From Methylobacter sp. (GTDB lineage Bacteria; Pseudomonadota; Gammaproteobacteria; Methylococcales; Methylomonadaceae): 6,555 bases of DNA. Each line of letters opens with the position of its first letter. Within the stretch, counting starts at the first letter, position 1. The stretch spans positions 1 to 6,555 of the forward strand of contig JALNYY010000193.1 in the NCBI GenBank assembly GCA_023229605.1, given 5' to 3'. A model generated the notes under the pieces. The model did no database searches and was not told the origin of the DNA. It was given only the letters and a program-made list of their open reading frames with translations. A program made the translations under genes and the position numbers. Shown in pieces: positions 1 through 6,449 of the stretch.

Positions 1-145
1 CCCTTTGCTGTCTATCGATCCACGTGATTCAATGTCGGCAATTGGAGCTTTACCAGCCGCTGTTACTTCTTGTCGATGATATACGGAAAGGAAAATAAAT
101 GCAGATCAATACCTTATTGGGTCGACGTAAATTTTGCGGAAAAAT

Positions 146-215
146 ACACCACGATACGATGCGTTAAATCATGATGTCTATGAAGGCTCCAAAATTAGCG
201 CACGTATCGCGGTGT
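146..215. repeat. Long imperfect inverted repeat upstream of the nuclease-STAND gene
   Basis: The left arm, 146-167, begins ACACCACGATACG and ends GCGTTAA. The right arm, 195-215, begins TTAGCGCACG and ends CGCGGTGT. The reverse complement of the left arm matches the right arm at about 19 of 22 positions, with one single-base gap and two mismatches. The arms flank a 27-nt loop (168-194). There is no T-run after the right arm, so this is not a simple intrinsic terminator. It could be an RNA leader hairpin, an operator overlapping the promoter, or the remnant of a small palindromic element. Confidence 0.6.
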
Positions 216-230
216 GTCTGATGTAGACTG

Positions 231-236
231 TATGAT
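231..236 (+). promoter_or_regulatory. Possible -10 box (TATGAT)
   Basis: TATGAT matches the sigma-70 -10 consensus at five of six positions and lies 41 nt before the start codon at 278. No good -35 box is seen at the expected 16-18 nt spacing, where the right arm of the inverted repeat lies. If this promoter is real, it may depend on an activator or be controlled through the palindrome. The assignment is weak. Confidence 0.2.
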
Positions 237-260
237 GTAAGCCGCGTCTTCACCACAACA

Positions 261-265
261 AAGGA
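261..265 (+). promoter_or_regulatory. Ribosome binding site of the nuclease-STAND gene
   Basis: AAGGA precedes the ATG at 278 with 12 intervening bases, longer than the usual 5-9. No better purine tract lies closer, so initiation may be modest. Confidence 0.4.
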
Positions 266-277
266 TCTAAGATTTTC

Positions 278-2542
278 ATGTTTCAGCTTCACACGTTAGG
301 TTGGCACAGTTTCCAACAACTGTGCCTGTCCGTGTCGCGCGAGGTTCTCGGTCAAACTGTCCAGTCCTTTCTCGATACGAACGACGGTGGTCGAGATGGA
401 GCGTTTTCAGGTATCTGGAGCCAACAGGATGGTGAGTCGCTCTCTGGTCGGTTTGTCATCCAATGCAAATTCACTGCTCGTGCCGGATACAATCTCACAC
501 CTTCAGATCTCGAAGAGGAATTCAGCAAAGTTAGACGGTTAGTCAGTAAAAGCGAGTGCGACGTCTATATTTTGATGACAAACGCCGGCGTTTCCGGTGA
601 GACTGAACTGAAACTCAAGGAGAAACTTAAAGAGGCTGGCGTCAAGGACATCCTGATACTTGGTGTCACTTGGTTGGAAGACCAGATTCGTGAGAATAAG
701 CACTTAAGGATGATGGTTCCACGAGTTTACGGTCTCGGAGACCTAAGCCAAATCCTAGACGAGCGAGCATATGCCCAGGCCACGGCAGTTCTCGAATCTA
801 TGCGCGAAGATCTGGCTAAGGTCGTTCTGACGGAATCCTATCGGAAAGCAGCGAAAGCACTCGACGCACATCATTTCGTGCTGCTCGTTGGCGAGCCAGC
901 GTCAGGAAAGACGACCATTGCCTCGTTACTTGCAATGTCATCTGCTGATCAGTGGGGCGCGTCCGTGGTAAAGCTGTCGGATCCGAAGTCCGTCGTGGAG
1001 CATTGGAATCCTCATGAGAAGTCCCAGCTATTTTGGATCGATGATGCCTTCGGTGTGACTCAGTACGAAAGTCCTCTTGTCTCAGGTTGGAACCACATTA
1101 TTAACGAGGTGAAGACGATACTCCGCCAAGGTAACCGTGTGGTGATGACGTCACGTGACTACATCTATAACCGTGCGCGGAAGGAATTGAAGGAAGCAGC
1201 CTTTCCTCTGTTTCAGGAGAGCCAAGTTGTCATCGATGTCCATGATCTTTCGGCGGACGAACGGCGACAGATTCTTTACAACCACCTGAAGTTGGGCAGT
1301 CAGTCCCGTGAGTTTCGTGTTGCAGTGAAGCCATATTTGGAATCTGTGGCAAAACACAATAGGTTCATACCGGAGATTGCCAGGAGATTGGCGGATCCAT
1401 TCTTTACTAAAAAGCTTTACTTGTCCGAGTGGAGCTTGGCGAGGTTTGTCGACAAGCGCGAGCAATTCCTTATAGACATCTGTAAGGAACTCGATACAGA
1501 CAGCAAGGCGGCACTGGCATTGATTTATATGTCCAACGGGCGCTTGCCGAGCCCGATTTCATTGACGTCCGCTGAAGATGAGGCCCTGAGACGATTAGAT
1601 AGCGATTTGGGTACATGTACAACGGCACTTGAAGCGTTGCGCGGTAGTCTAGCTGTCCATATGACCCCGGACGGAGAGTCATTCTGGACCTTCAAGCACC
1701 CGACCATTGGCGATGCCTACTCTGCAATGCTTCGAGAGAATCCAGAACTTCTAGGAATTTATGTACTCGGTAGCGACATCGAAAAGCTGATGCGGCAGAT
1801 AACTTGTGGAGACATAGGTATTGAAGGTGCTGTTGTGCTTCCTAGTTCCTTGTTTTCCCTAGTGATTGAGCGACTTGTGGCGCATAAATCGAGTTCAGCG
1901 TACAAGACAGAATGGATATCTGGATGGGGGGCTCGACGAGAGTTGCTAGGGTTCCTGGCTAGACGGTGCAGCAAGCAATTTATGGAGGCATATCTCGCAG
2001 CCGACCATAGATTGGTTGAGTCTATCCTTAAACCTACGCCTTACTTGGACTATTCCGTCGAAATCGACCTCGCTATTCGGTTGTTCAAGCTCGGTCTCCT
2101 ATCCGAAGACGCGCGTAGAACTTTGGTCGAAACTGTCAGTGAATACGCTCGCACTGGCGAAGATGCTCGTGTGCTGAGCGATCCGGAGCTGCGTTCGCTG
2201 TTGAATGAAAAGGAACTGAATCGACTACGGGAGGCGGTTCGTACCGAGGTACTGCCACGTATCGAGGAAGTGCGTTTTGAACATCAAGCAAACCGTGCCC
2301 CGGATGATGACCCTGAATGGCACATGAGGCGTTTCACACAGTTGCTCACTACGATCGAGGAAACATATCCTCAGAGTCGGCGTATCAGTAATATCATCAA
2401 AAGAGAGCGTTTGCAGGTTCAAGAGTGGATTGACGAAAATCCAACGGAAGAGGATAGCTCGGCTTCGCGAGACATCACAGTTGATGAACCGAGTGCAAGC
2501 CCTGATATCAGTCGCAGTATTTTTGATGATGTAGACGAGTGA
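278..2542 (+). CDS. Mrr-like nuclease fused to nSTAND3-type NTPase, putative defence protein
   Basis: This 754-residue protein has three visible parts. Residues 1-150 look like a type IV/Mrr-like PD-(D/E)xK nuclease: a GGRDGA motif supplies D40 and the strand FVIQCKF supplies Q62-x-K64. Residues about 175-330 form a STAND-class P-loop NTPase. Its Walker A is GEPASGKT (205-212), its Walker B is LFWIDD (251-256), and its TSRDY sensor-like motif (291-295) is typical of nSTAND3. A winged-helix-like FKHPTIGDAY motif (472-481) follows. Residues about 485-754 are helical, without clear repeats, and end in a Ser/Asp/Glu-rich tail. The ATG at 278 is preceded by AAGGA at 261-265, a rather long spacing, but the protein opens directly with the nuclease fold, which supports this start. 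STAND proteins with nuclease heads, such as Avs, oligomerise on sensing phage proteins and then degrade DNA; that role here is inferred. The next gene follows 82 nt downstream on the same strand. Domain calls are fairly secure; the function is not. Confidence 0.85.
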   Translation: MFQLHTLGWHSFQQLCLSVSREVLGQTVQSFLDTNDGGRDGAFSGIWSQQDGESLSGRFVIQCKFTARAGYNLTPSDLEEEFSKVRRLVSKSECDVYILMTNAGVSGETELKLKEKLKEAGVKDILILGVTWLEDQIRENKHLRMMVPRVYGLGDLSQILDERAYAQATAVLESMREDLAKVVLTESYRKAAKALDAHHFVLLVGEPASGKTTIASLLAMSSADQWGASVVKLSDPKSVVEHWNPHEKSQLFWIDDAFGVTQYESPLVSGWNHIINEVKTILRQGNRVVMTSRDYIYNRARKELKEAAFPLFQESQVVIDVHDLSADERRQILYNHLKLGSQSREFRVAVKPYLESVAKHNRFIPEIARRLADPFFTKKLYLSEWSLARFVDKREQFLIDICKELDTDSKAALALIYMSNGRLPSPISLTSAEDEALRRLDSDLGTCTTALEALRGSLAVHMTPDGESFWTFKHPTIGDAYSAMLRENPELLGIYVLGSDIEKLMRQITCGDIGIEGAVVLPSSLFSLVIERLVAHKSSSAYKTEWISGWGARRELLGFLARRCSKQFMEAYLAADHRLVESILKPTPYLDYSVEIDLAIRLFKLGLLSEDARRTLVETVSEYARTGEDARVLSDPELRSLLNEKELNRLREAVRTEVLPRIEEVRFEHQANRAPDDDPEWHMRRFTQLLTTIEETYPQSRRISNIIKRERLQVQEWIDENPTEEDSSASRDITVDEPSASPDISRSIFDDVDE

Positions 2543-2554
2543 TGTCCGCACCCC

Positions 2555-2572
2555 CGGTGTCTACCGCTTTTT
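2555..2572 (+). other. Very short stem followed by T-run in the intergenic gap
   Basis: CGGT-GTCT-ACCG forms a 4-bp stem with a 4-nt loop, followed one base later by five T residues. It lies 12 nt after the stop of the nuclease-STAND gene. The stem is too short for an efficient intrinsic terminator. At most it could attenuate read-through and lower expression of the second gene. Confidence 0.2.
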
Positions 2573-2615
2573 AAGCTCTTGATACATTAACTTTTCGGCA
2601 ATTTATTACGAACAT

Positions 2616-2621
2616 GGAGGA
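2616..2621 (+). promoter_or_regulatory. Ribosome binding site of the zinc-hook ATPase gene
   Basis: GGAGGA lies three bases before the ATG at 2625. It is a strong Shine-Dalgarno core with slightly short spacing, and it fixes this start. Another ATG at 2614 is in a different frame, overlaps the site and closes after a short run. Confidence 0.7.
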
Positions 2622-2624
2622 AAC

Positions 2625-5291
2625 ATGGCATCTGCTAGACATGATTTCGAAAGATTTGTGCGGTGGCTATACCAACCGGGGAAACTGGTACCGGTAGATG
2701 TTCGGCGTTTAGCTCTTCTTTCTCTTGCCAACTTCGGTGCATTGGCTGAGACCTCGCGGCAGCGGAGTCAGCGATCCAGCTATCTCGTCGGATTGATGAG
2801 ACAGGAGTTGGCCTGCATTGAGGATGTGGCACCCGTCGAGGCAGCAGAACCAATTGGGACCGCATGGCCCTGGATTAAATTGCGACACCTCGAGCTTGGT
2901 CCATTCAGAGGATTCCGGGTTCCTGAGCCCTTTGATTTGACCAAGCGAATCGTTCTTTTCTATGGGCCCAATGGGAGTGGTAAAACCAGTTTGTGCGAAG
3001 GACTAGAGTACGCTCTCCTGGGAGATGTTGCGGAGGCTGGCACCAAACGCATTGCCGCGGACACTTATCTCATGAACTTACACGCTCGCCGTTTTGATGT
3101 GCCAGTGCTAAAGGCAACCGATCACCTAGGCAATGAAATTGACGTCGTGGCGAATCCAGATATCTATCGGTTCTTCTTCATTGAAAAGAACCGTATAGAT
3201 GCCTTTTCTCGAATTGCAGCACGGCCCAATGCCCAACGCGCTGAACTGATTGCTACACTGTTTGGCATGGATCAGTTCAATGAGTTCGTAAGCCATTTCA
3301 ATGAAAGCATTGATGGCCAACTCGTGCTGCGTGGCGAGAAGCAAGCTGATTTGGCGGCACGCCGGAAAGTACTCGCCGACGACCAAGGGACGGTCAGTGG
3401 AGAAACTGCTGCACTTCGACGATTGGTAGAAGAAGAATCGGCACTGGCACAGGAATACGCTGTTGGTATCACATATGAAGAAATCAAGCAGTTGATCGGC
3501 ACCGCCGAAGCCCCTGGGCGCCTTCAAGAGCTTGAGGAGAGTCTGGAATCAGTACCCGCCAACATCATTGGGGTGACACGGCATGGTCTTTTAGATGCCT
3601 TCGAGAACGTTCACGCATGTGACCGCGAAATCAACGACCTCACTGCCGCGCTCCGAGCTCGGAGCGACCAAGTGTCCTTCAGGAGCCTTTATGACTCTGT
3701 GCTGGCACTGCAGCAAACTGCGGGAGATCGTTGCCCTGCCTGCGACACCCTCCTGGATGGTCCGATACACGTTGCGGTCAATCCCTACGATAAGGCGGCA
3801 GTAGGATTGAAACAACTCGAAGAGCTAGGCCAGTTGCAAGAAAAACAAAAAGCCGCGCAAGCCAAGGGCAACCACGCATCACGTGAGCTGCGGCAGATGC
3901 TCGGGTTCCTTGCAGACTTCGTTGTCGCTCAGAACGAGCAAGAAACACCCATCGGACAGTACCTATTGCATCTGCCAGGGGAGCCGACGGAGCGCTGGTG
4001 GGCGAACATCCATACGCATCAGCACGCGACCCAGCCAAACACTCCGTCGCTTGAAGAACTCCTGGTACTTGCCGAGCGCATTGCTTCTCAGGATGACGCC
4101 TCGCGACAAGCACAGCAGGAACGACAACCGCACATCGCTGAACGAAAGCGTCTTAGCGAATTCCAGCTCAAGGTTCAGGCCCAGGACATGAAGCGGAAGC
4201 AATTGCGAGACACCATTGACGCCGCCAGTACCAGGATTAAGGCTTTTGATGAGACCAACGCCTTATTGATTCAACAAGCAGACCAAGAAAAGCGCAACAT
4301 AGAACGTGATACCCCATTCAAGGCGGCTTATGACTACTTCCTTGAAGAACTTAGGAAGTACCGAGATCAGCTTCCAGGTCAGCTTATGGCGGGGCTCAAC
4401 GAAGCTGCCATGGAGCTTTACAACTCATTCAATCGAAACGATCGGGATGAGGACAAACTTTCGGCGCTCCATCTGCCGCTGACTGGTAACGGGAAAATCG
4501 AGATTTCCTTCCGAGGCAATCCAGACAGACATGTCGATGCGCTCCACGTGCTCAGCGAAGGACATATTCGATGCCTCGGACTGGCGATTTTGTTAGCCAA
4601 AGCAAAGAGCATTCAGTGTCCCTTGATCGTTTTCGACGATGCCATCAATGCCATCGATCACGATCACAGAGGCGGCATCCGCGAAACCATTTTCGAGAGC
4701 GACCACTTTGCGCAAACCCAGCTCATCGTGACTTGTCATAGCAACGAGTTCATCAAGGACATTCAGCAGCACCTACCGGCGCAGCGCCGCCAAGGTTGTC
4801 AAGTTTACTTGTTCCGACATCACGATGGCGACTATCAGCCTAGGGTCAGGGGTAACATTCCTAGCGCAAACTACATCGCAAAGGCAAAAGCAGCCCGGGA
4901 AGCCTTGAATGACCGCGAAGCCTTAGCGGCGTCACGTCAGGCATTGGAAATGCTTTCGGAGAAGGTCTGGCGTTGGCTTGGGAGTCACGATCATGGCGTT
5001 TTGAGCTTGCCGCTCGCGGGTGTCGGTGCCGAGCCCGCGTTGAGAAATCTTTGCGACGCACTGGCAAAAAAACTGAAAGATTTAAAGTCCTTTAATCACG
5101 CCAACAGGGAGTTGTTGTTGGTTGCCTATGACCGCATCCTGGGCATCCCGACGACCAATCTCGTTTGGACATATCTCAACAAGGGAACCCATGAGGAAGC
5201 CGGGCGCGACGATTTTGACGGTGATGTGGTAGAGTCCGTAATCCGGACACTCGAGGATTTAGACCGGCTAGACTTGCGAATTGGAAAATAG
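2625..5291 (+). CDS. Rad50/SMC-like ABC ATPase with zinc hook, putative defence protein
   Basis: The 888-residue protein has a split ABC head separated by a coiled coil. Residues 1-84 are an extra helical segment. The first half-head (85-230) carries Walker A GPNGSGKT (114-121) and a Rad50/SbcC-like stretch, FFIEKNRIDAF (184-194), then ELIATLFG (207-214). Charged helices lead to CPAC (370-373), a zinc-hook-type CxxC near the middle of the helical region, and return to about residue 570. The second half-head has the signature LSEGH (643-647), Walker B LIVFDD with a D-loop NAID (667-678), and the switch histidine H705 in VTCHS. The FDDAINAID form resembles the FDDPxxxLD motif of AAA_13/PrrC/RloC ATPases. 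The Asp after the Walker B Asp sits where most ABC ATPases have Glu. Residues 745-888 are an unassigned helical domain. Such ATPases bind DNA ends or structures and gate a partner effector. It probably shares a transcript with the upstream nuclease-STAND gene. The ATPase call is secure; partner and trigger are inferred. Confidence 0.85.
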   Translation: MASARHDFERFVRWLYQPGKLVPVDVRRLALLSLANFGALAETSRQRSQRSSYLVGLMRQELACIEDVAPVEAAEPIGTAWPWIKLRHLELGPFRGFRVPEPFDLTKRIVLFYGPNGSGKTSLCEGLEYALLGDVAEAGTKRIAADTYLMNLHARRFDVPVLKATDHLGNEIDVVANPDIYRFFFIEKNRIDAFSRIAARPNAQRAELIATLFGMDQFNEFVSHFNESIDGQLVLRGEKQADLAARRKVLADDQGTVSGETAALRRLVEEESALAQEYAVGITYEEIKQLIGTAEAPGRLQELEESLESVPANIIGVTRHGLLDAFENVHACDREINDLTAALRARSDQVSFRSLYDSVLALQQTAGDRCPACDTLLDGPIHVAVNPYDKAAVGLKQLEELGQLQEKQKAAQAKGNHASRELRQMLGFLADFVVAQNEQETPIGQYLLHLPGEPTERWWANIHTHQHATQPNTPSLEELLVLAERIASQDDASRQAQQERQPHIAERKRLSEFQLKVQAQDMKRKQLRDTIDAASTRIKAFDETNALLIQQADQEKRNIERDTPFKAAYDYFLEELRKYRDQLPGQLMAGLNEAAMELYNSFNRNDRDEDKLSALHLPLTGNGKIEISFRGNPDRHVDALHVLSEGHIRCLGLAILLAKAKSIQCPLIVFDDAINAIDHDHRGGIRETIFESDHFAQTQLIVTCHSNEFIKDIQQHLPAQRRQGCQVYLFRHHDGDYQPRVRGNIPSANYIAKAKAAREALNDREALAASRQALEMLSEKVWRWLGSHDHGVLSLPLAGVGAEPALRNLCDALAKKLKDLKSFNHANRELLLVAYDRILGIPTTNLVWTYLNKGTHEEAGRDDFDGDVVESVIRTLEDLDRLDLRIGK

Positions 5292-5415
5292 GCTCTCATG
5301 AACGCATTGTGTCATTTAATTTTTGGCCCTAAATATCAAGGTAATAGTACTGCCTATTTAAATGTAAATCGTTGAACGGCGGCTATCTATTTTACTTCAG
5401 CCATACCCTGAAAAC

Positions 5416-5460
5416 TTTGAATGTCACAAACTGGCCGACTACCGACATTCAAAATTTTTT
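5416..5460 (+). terminator. Terminator-like hairpin after the zinc-hook ATPase gene
   Basis: TTTGAATGTC (5416-5425) pairs perfectly with GACATTCAAA (5444-5453) around an 18-nt loop, and six T residues follow at 5455-5460. It starts 124 nt after the stop at 5291. The stem is AT-rich and the loop large for an intrinsic terminator, so efficiency is uncertain. It could instead be a dispersed palindromic repeat that also works as a terminator. It is the best candidate for the 3' end of the two-gene transcript. Confidence 0.5.
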
Positions 5461-5665
5461 ATTCTGAACGTAAAACACTAAATTTAATCGTCACAAGCGG
5501 ACAACCGAAGCTTTATCCATATCGGTCATAAATTCTGCTAATACTTTCCGATCTGCATGCAGCATCACTGCGACAATCGTGGGTATTGTTCGGGATAGAA
5601 CTATCTTTAAACGGGTTACTCAAGTTTCGGGTTTCAATTTTGTCATGGATTGCATAGTGCGTACC

Positions 5666-5700
5666 GGCGATTAGGTGTTATTTGCGCCACCTAAAGCGCC
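5666..5700. repeat. Two-part stem-loop near the 3' end of the membrane gene
   Basis: TTAGGTG (5671-5677) pairs with CACCTAA (5688-5694) around a 10-nt loop. Outside this, GGCG (5666-5669) pairs with CGCC (5697-5700) across a small internal bulge, giving about 11 bp in total. On the minus strand it lies 25 nt after the membrane gene's stop but lacks a following T-run. It may protect the 3' end of that transcript or be an intergenic palindromic repeat. Confidence 0.4.
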
Positions 5701-5724
5701 TGCTTTTGGCCTTAACCATCCTTG

Positions 5725-6060
5725 CTATAGGAGGATTTCAACGGCAAGATTGAGCAACGTGAGCACCAGGCTTCCCACCAATGCGGAGCCAAAACCCTGA
5801 ACGCGGATACCCGGAACGAGTGCCGCCGCCAACCAAAGCATCAGCGCGTTGACCACCAGCAGAAAGAACCCAAAGGTAACAATCGTCAGGGGCAGTGTGA
5901 GCAGAACCATCAGCGGCCGCACAACGGCATTTACGAAACCGAGAACAAGAGCGCCGATAAGCGCGGAACCCCAGCCCCGCACCTGAACGCCGCGGACGAG
6001 GTTGGCAACAAGCAGCAACAAGGCTGCCGTCAAAATCAGGTGTGCGAGGAACGCGAGCAT
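5725..6060 (-). CDS. Small membrane protein, phage_holin_4_2 (YvlD-like) family
   Basis: This 111-residue, almost wholly hydrophobic protein has about four membrane segments, at roughly residues 2-20, 32-48, 50-73 and 91-110. The core pattern GALVLGFVNAVVRPL (36-50), then LTLPLTIVTFG (54-64) and VVNALML (69-75), is typical of PF04020. The family's usual length is similar, so the gene looks complete. Despite its name, the family is mostly chromosomal inner-membrane proteins of unknown function, and nothing here suggests a lysis gene. Residues 21-47 and 81-107 are clearly similar to each other, suggesting an internal duplication. GGAGG lies five bases before the ATG, which fixes the start. The gene is transcribed toward the defence pair, so the two converge. 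The family call is confident; the role is unknown. Confidence 0.88.
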   Translation of the reverse strand: MLAFLAHLILTAALLLLVANLVRGVQVRGWGSALIGALVLGFVNAVVRPLMVLLTLPLTIVTFGFFLLVVNALMLWLAAALVPGIRVQGFGSALVGSLVLTLLNLAVEILL

Positions 6061-6065
6061 AAATG

Positions 6066-6070
6066 CCTCC
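6066..6070 (-). promoter_or_regulatory. Ribosome binding site of the small membrane protein gene
   Basis: Read on the minus strand, GGAGG lies five bases upstream of the ATG at 6060-6058. This is an ideal Shine-Dalgarno sequence and spacing. Confidence 0.75.
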
Positions 6071-6194
6071 GATCAGGCTTGAGTGTATGTGGAAAATAGC
6101 GTTTTAGCTGAGCATCGATATTGTTCTGCAGCACGATGTCGTGATTCGCGGCCTTAAAGGGTAATTGCGCTAACAGTATCGGATGAAGTATAAA

Positions 6195-6371
6195 TCAATA
6201 GGGCAATGAACGGCATATTTTGACTGCTATGCGCCATTCTTCGCCGGCATCTGCTGCAAGGCCAAGGCGCACGTAGAAGTTCAGCCAGTCTTTTCGCTCA
6301 ACGCCGGTGTAAAAGCACGCTTGCCAGTGTTGATAGCTCCAGCCGCTGGTGCCCACATAACACGGCGCCAC
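6195..6371 (-). pseudogene. Truncated DUF72-family protein remnant
   Basis: The minus strand encodes 58 residues from a possible GTG at 6371-6369 to TGA at 6197-6195. The translation includes CYVGTSGWSYQHW, then FYTGV and DWLNFY. This matches the start of DUF72 proteins, which normally run VGTSGWSY..W...FYP......WL.YY and are about 240-300 residues long. After NFY the expected VE.N.SFYR continuation is absent. The frame instead reads VRLGLAADAGEEWRIAV and soon stops, and the other two frames do not restore DUF72. The second part vaguely resembles the end of a GNAT acetyltransferase (FYxRLGF pattern), so this may be a chimera from a deletion. No good ribosome binding site precedes the GTG. It is a broken gene, probably not functional. 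Confidence 0.6.
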
Positions 6372-6400
6372 TACCTTAGGGAACAGGTTGGTTTTTCTAG

Positions 6401-6434
6401 AACCGTTCGTATTGAGCTTGTCGAAATGCGAGGT
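6401..6434. repeat. REP-like imperfect palindrome
   Basis: AACCGTTCGTATT (6401-6413) can pair with AATGCGAGGTT (6425-6435) around a GAGCTTGTCGA core, allowing a two-base gap and one mismatch. The core GTTCGTATTGAGCTTGTCGAA closely resembles a palindrome I recall as dispersed in many copies in environmental proteobacterial genomes (CCGTTCGTxxTGAGCTTGTCGAA and its complement). That family assignment is from memory. It sits just after the rtcB stop, a usual place for REP-like units. The right arm is degenerate. Confidence 0.55.
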
Positions 6435-6449
6435 TTTTCGAGGTTCCCC

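Larger units (their letters stand above)
1..277. other. Upstream non-coding region of the defence pair
   Basis: No recognisable gene is present. Two reading frames are open from the left edge, closing at about 79 and 98, but neither translation resembles a known protein end. A 22-codon ORF at 99-167 has a purine-rich GGAAAGGA stretch at 85-92 at a plausible distance from its ATG. It is unrecognised and may be chance. The strongest structure is the inverted repeat at 146-215. Only about 60 nt separate that repeat from the start of the nuclease-STAND gene, so the region probably holds that gene's promoter and leader. Confidence 0.5.
5292..5724. other. AT-rich convergent intergenic region
   Basis: This 433-nt stretch separates the plus-strand pair from the minus-strand membrane gene. 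No convincing gene is present. Short ORFs occur, such as 25 codons from an ATG at 5298 (+) and 24 codons at 5491-5565 (-), but none has a ribosome binding site. The region contains a terminator-like hairpin (5416-5460), a second hairpin (5666-5700) and a 10-bp palindrome CTGCATGCAG (5553-5562). It is visibly richer in A and T than the flanking genes. Confidence 0.6.

Noticed and set aside
3..98. Frame open from the left edge to a TAA, possible tail of an upstream gene
   Set aside because: About 31 codons with no recognisable protein end; a second frame is also open there to position 79, so openness alone is not evidence.
1151..1974. Minus-strand open frames inside the nuclease-STAND gene, and similar ones inside the ATPase gene
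   Set aside because: They lie antisense to long genes with clear domain motifs and show no recognisable protein features.
2527..2536. 10-mer TGATGTAGAC present here and at 219-228, as possible flanking direct repeats of the first gene
   Set aside because: One copy lies inside coding sequence, the match does not extend, and a 10-mer recurring by chance in 6.5 kb is unremarkable.
2542..2574. Ten-residue ORF overlapping the stop of the nuclease-STAND gene (TGATG)
   Set aside because: Too short, has no ribosome binding site of its own and does not reach the next gene's start.
2625..5291. Identification of the ATPase as RloC itself
   Set aside because: The zinc hook and FDD-type Walker B fit, but I cannot find the Arg-Glu-His anticodon nuclease signature in the C-terminal part, and an extra N-terminal segment is present.
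5491..5565. 24-codon minus-strand ORF (starts MLHADRKVLAEF) in the intergenic gap
   Set aside because: The translation looks faintly protein-like, but it has no ribosome binding site and no recognised family; possibly a gene remnant.
5725..6060. Membrane protein as a true phage holin, implying a prophage
   Set aside because: The family name is misleading; there are no phage genes nearby and the neighbour is rtcB.
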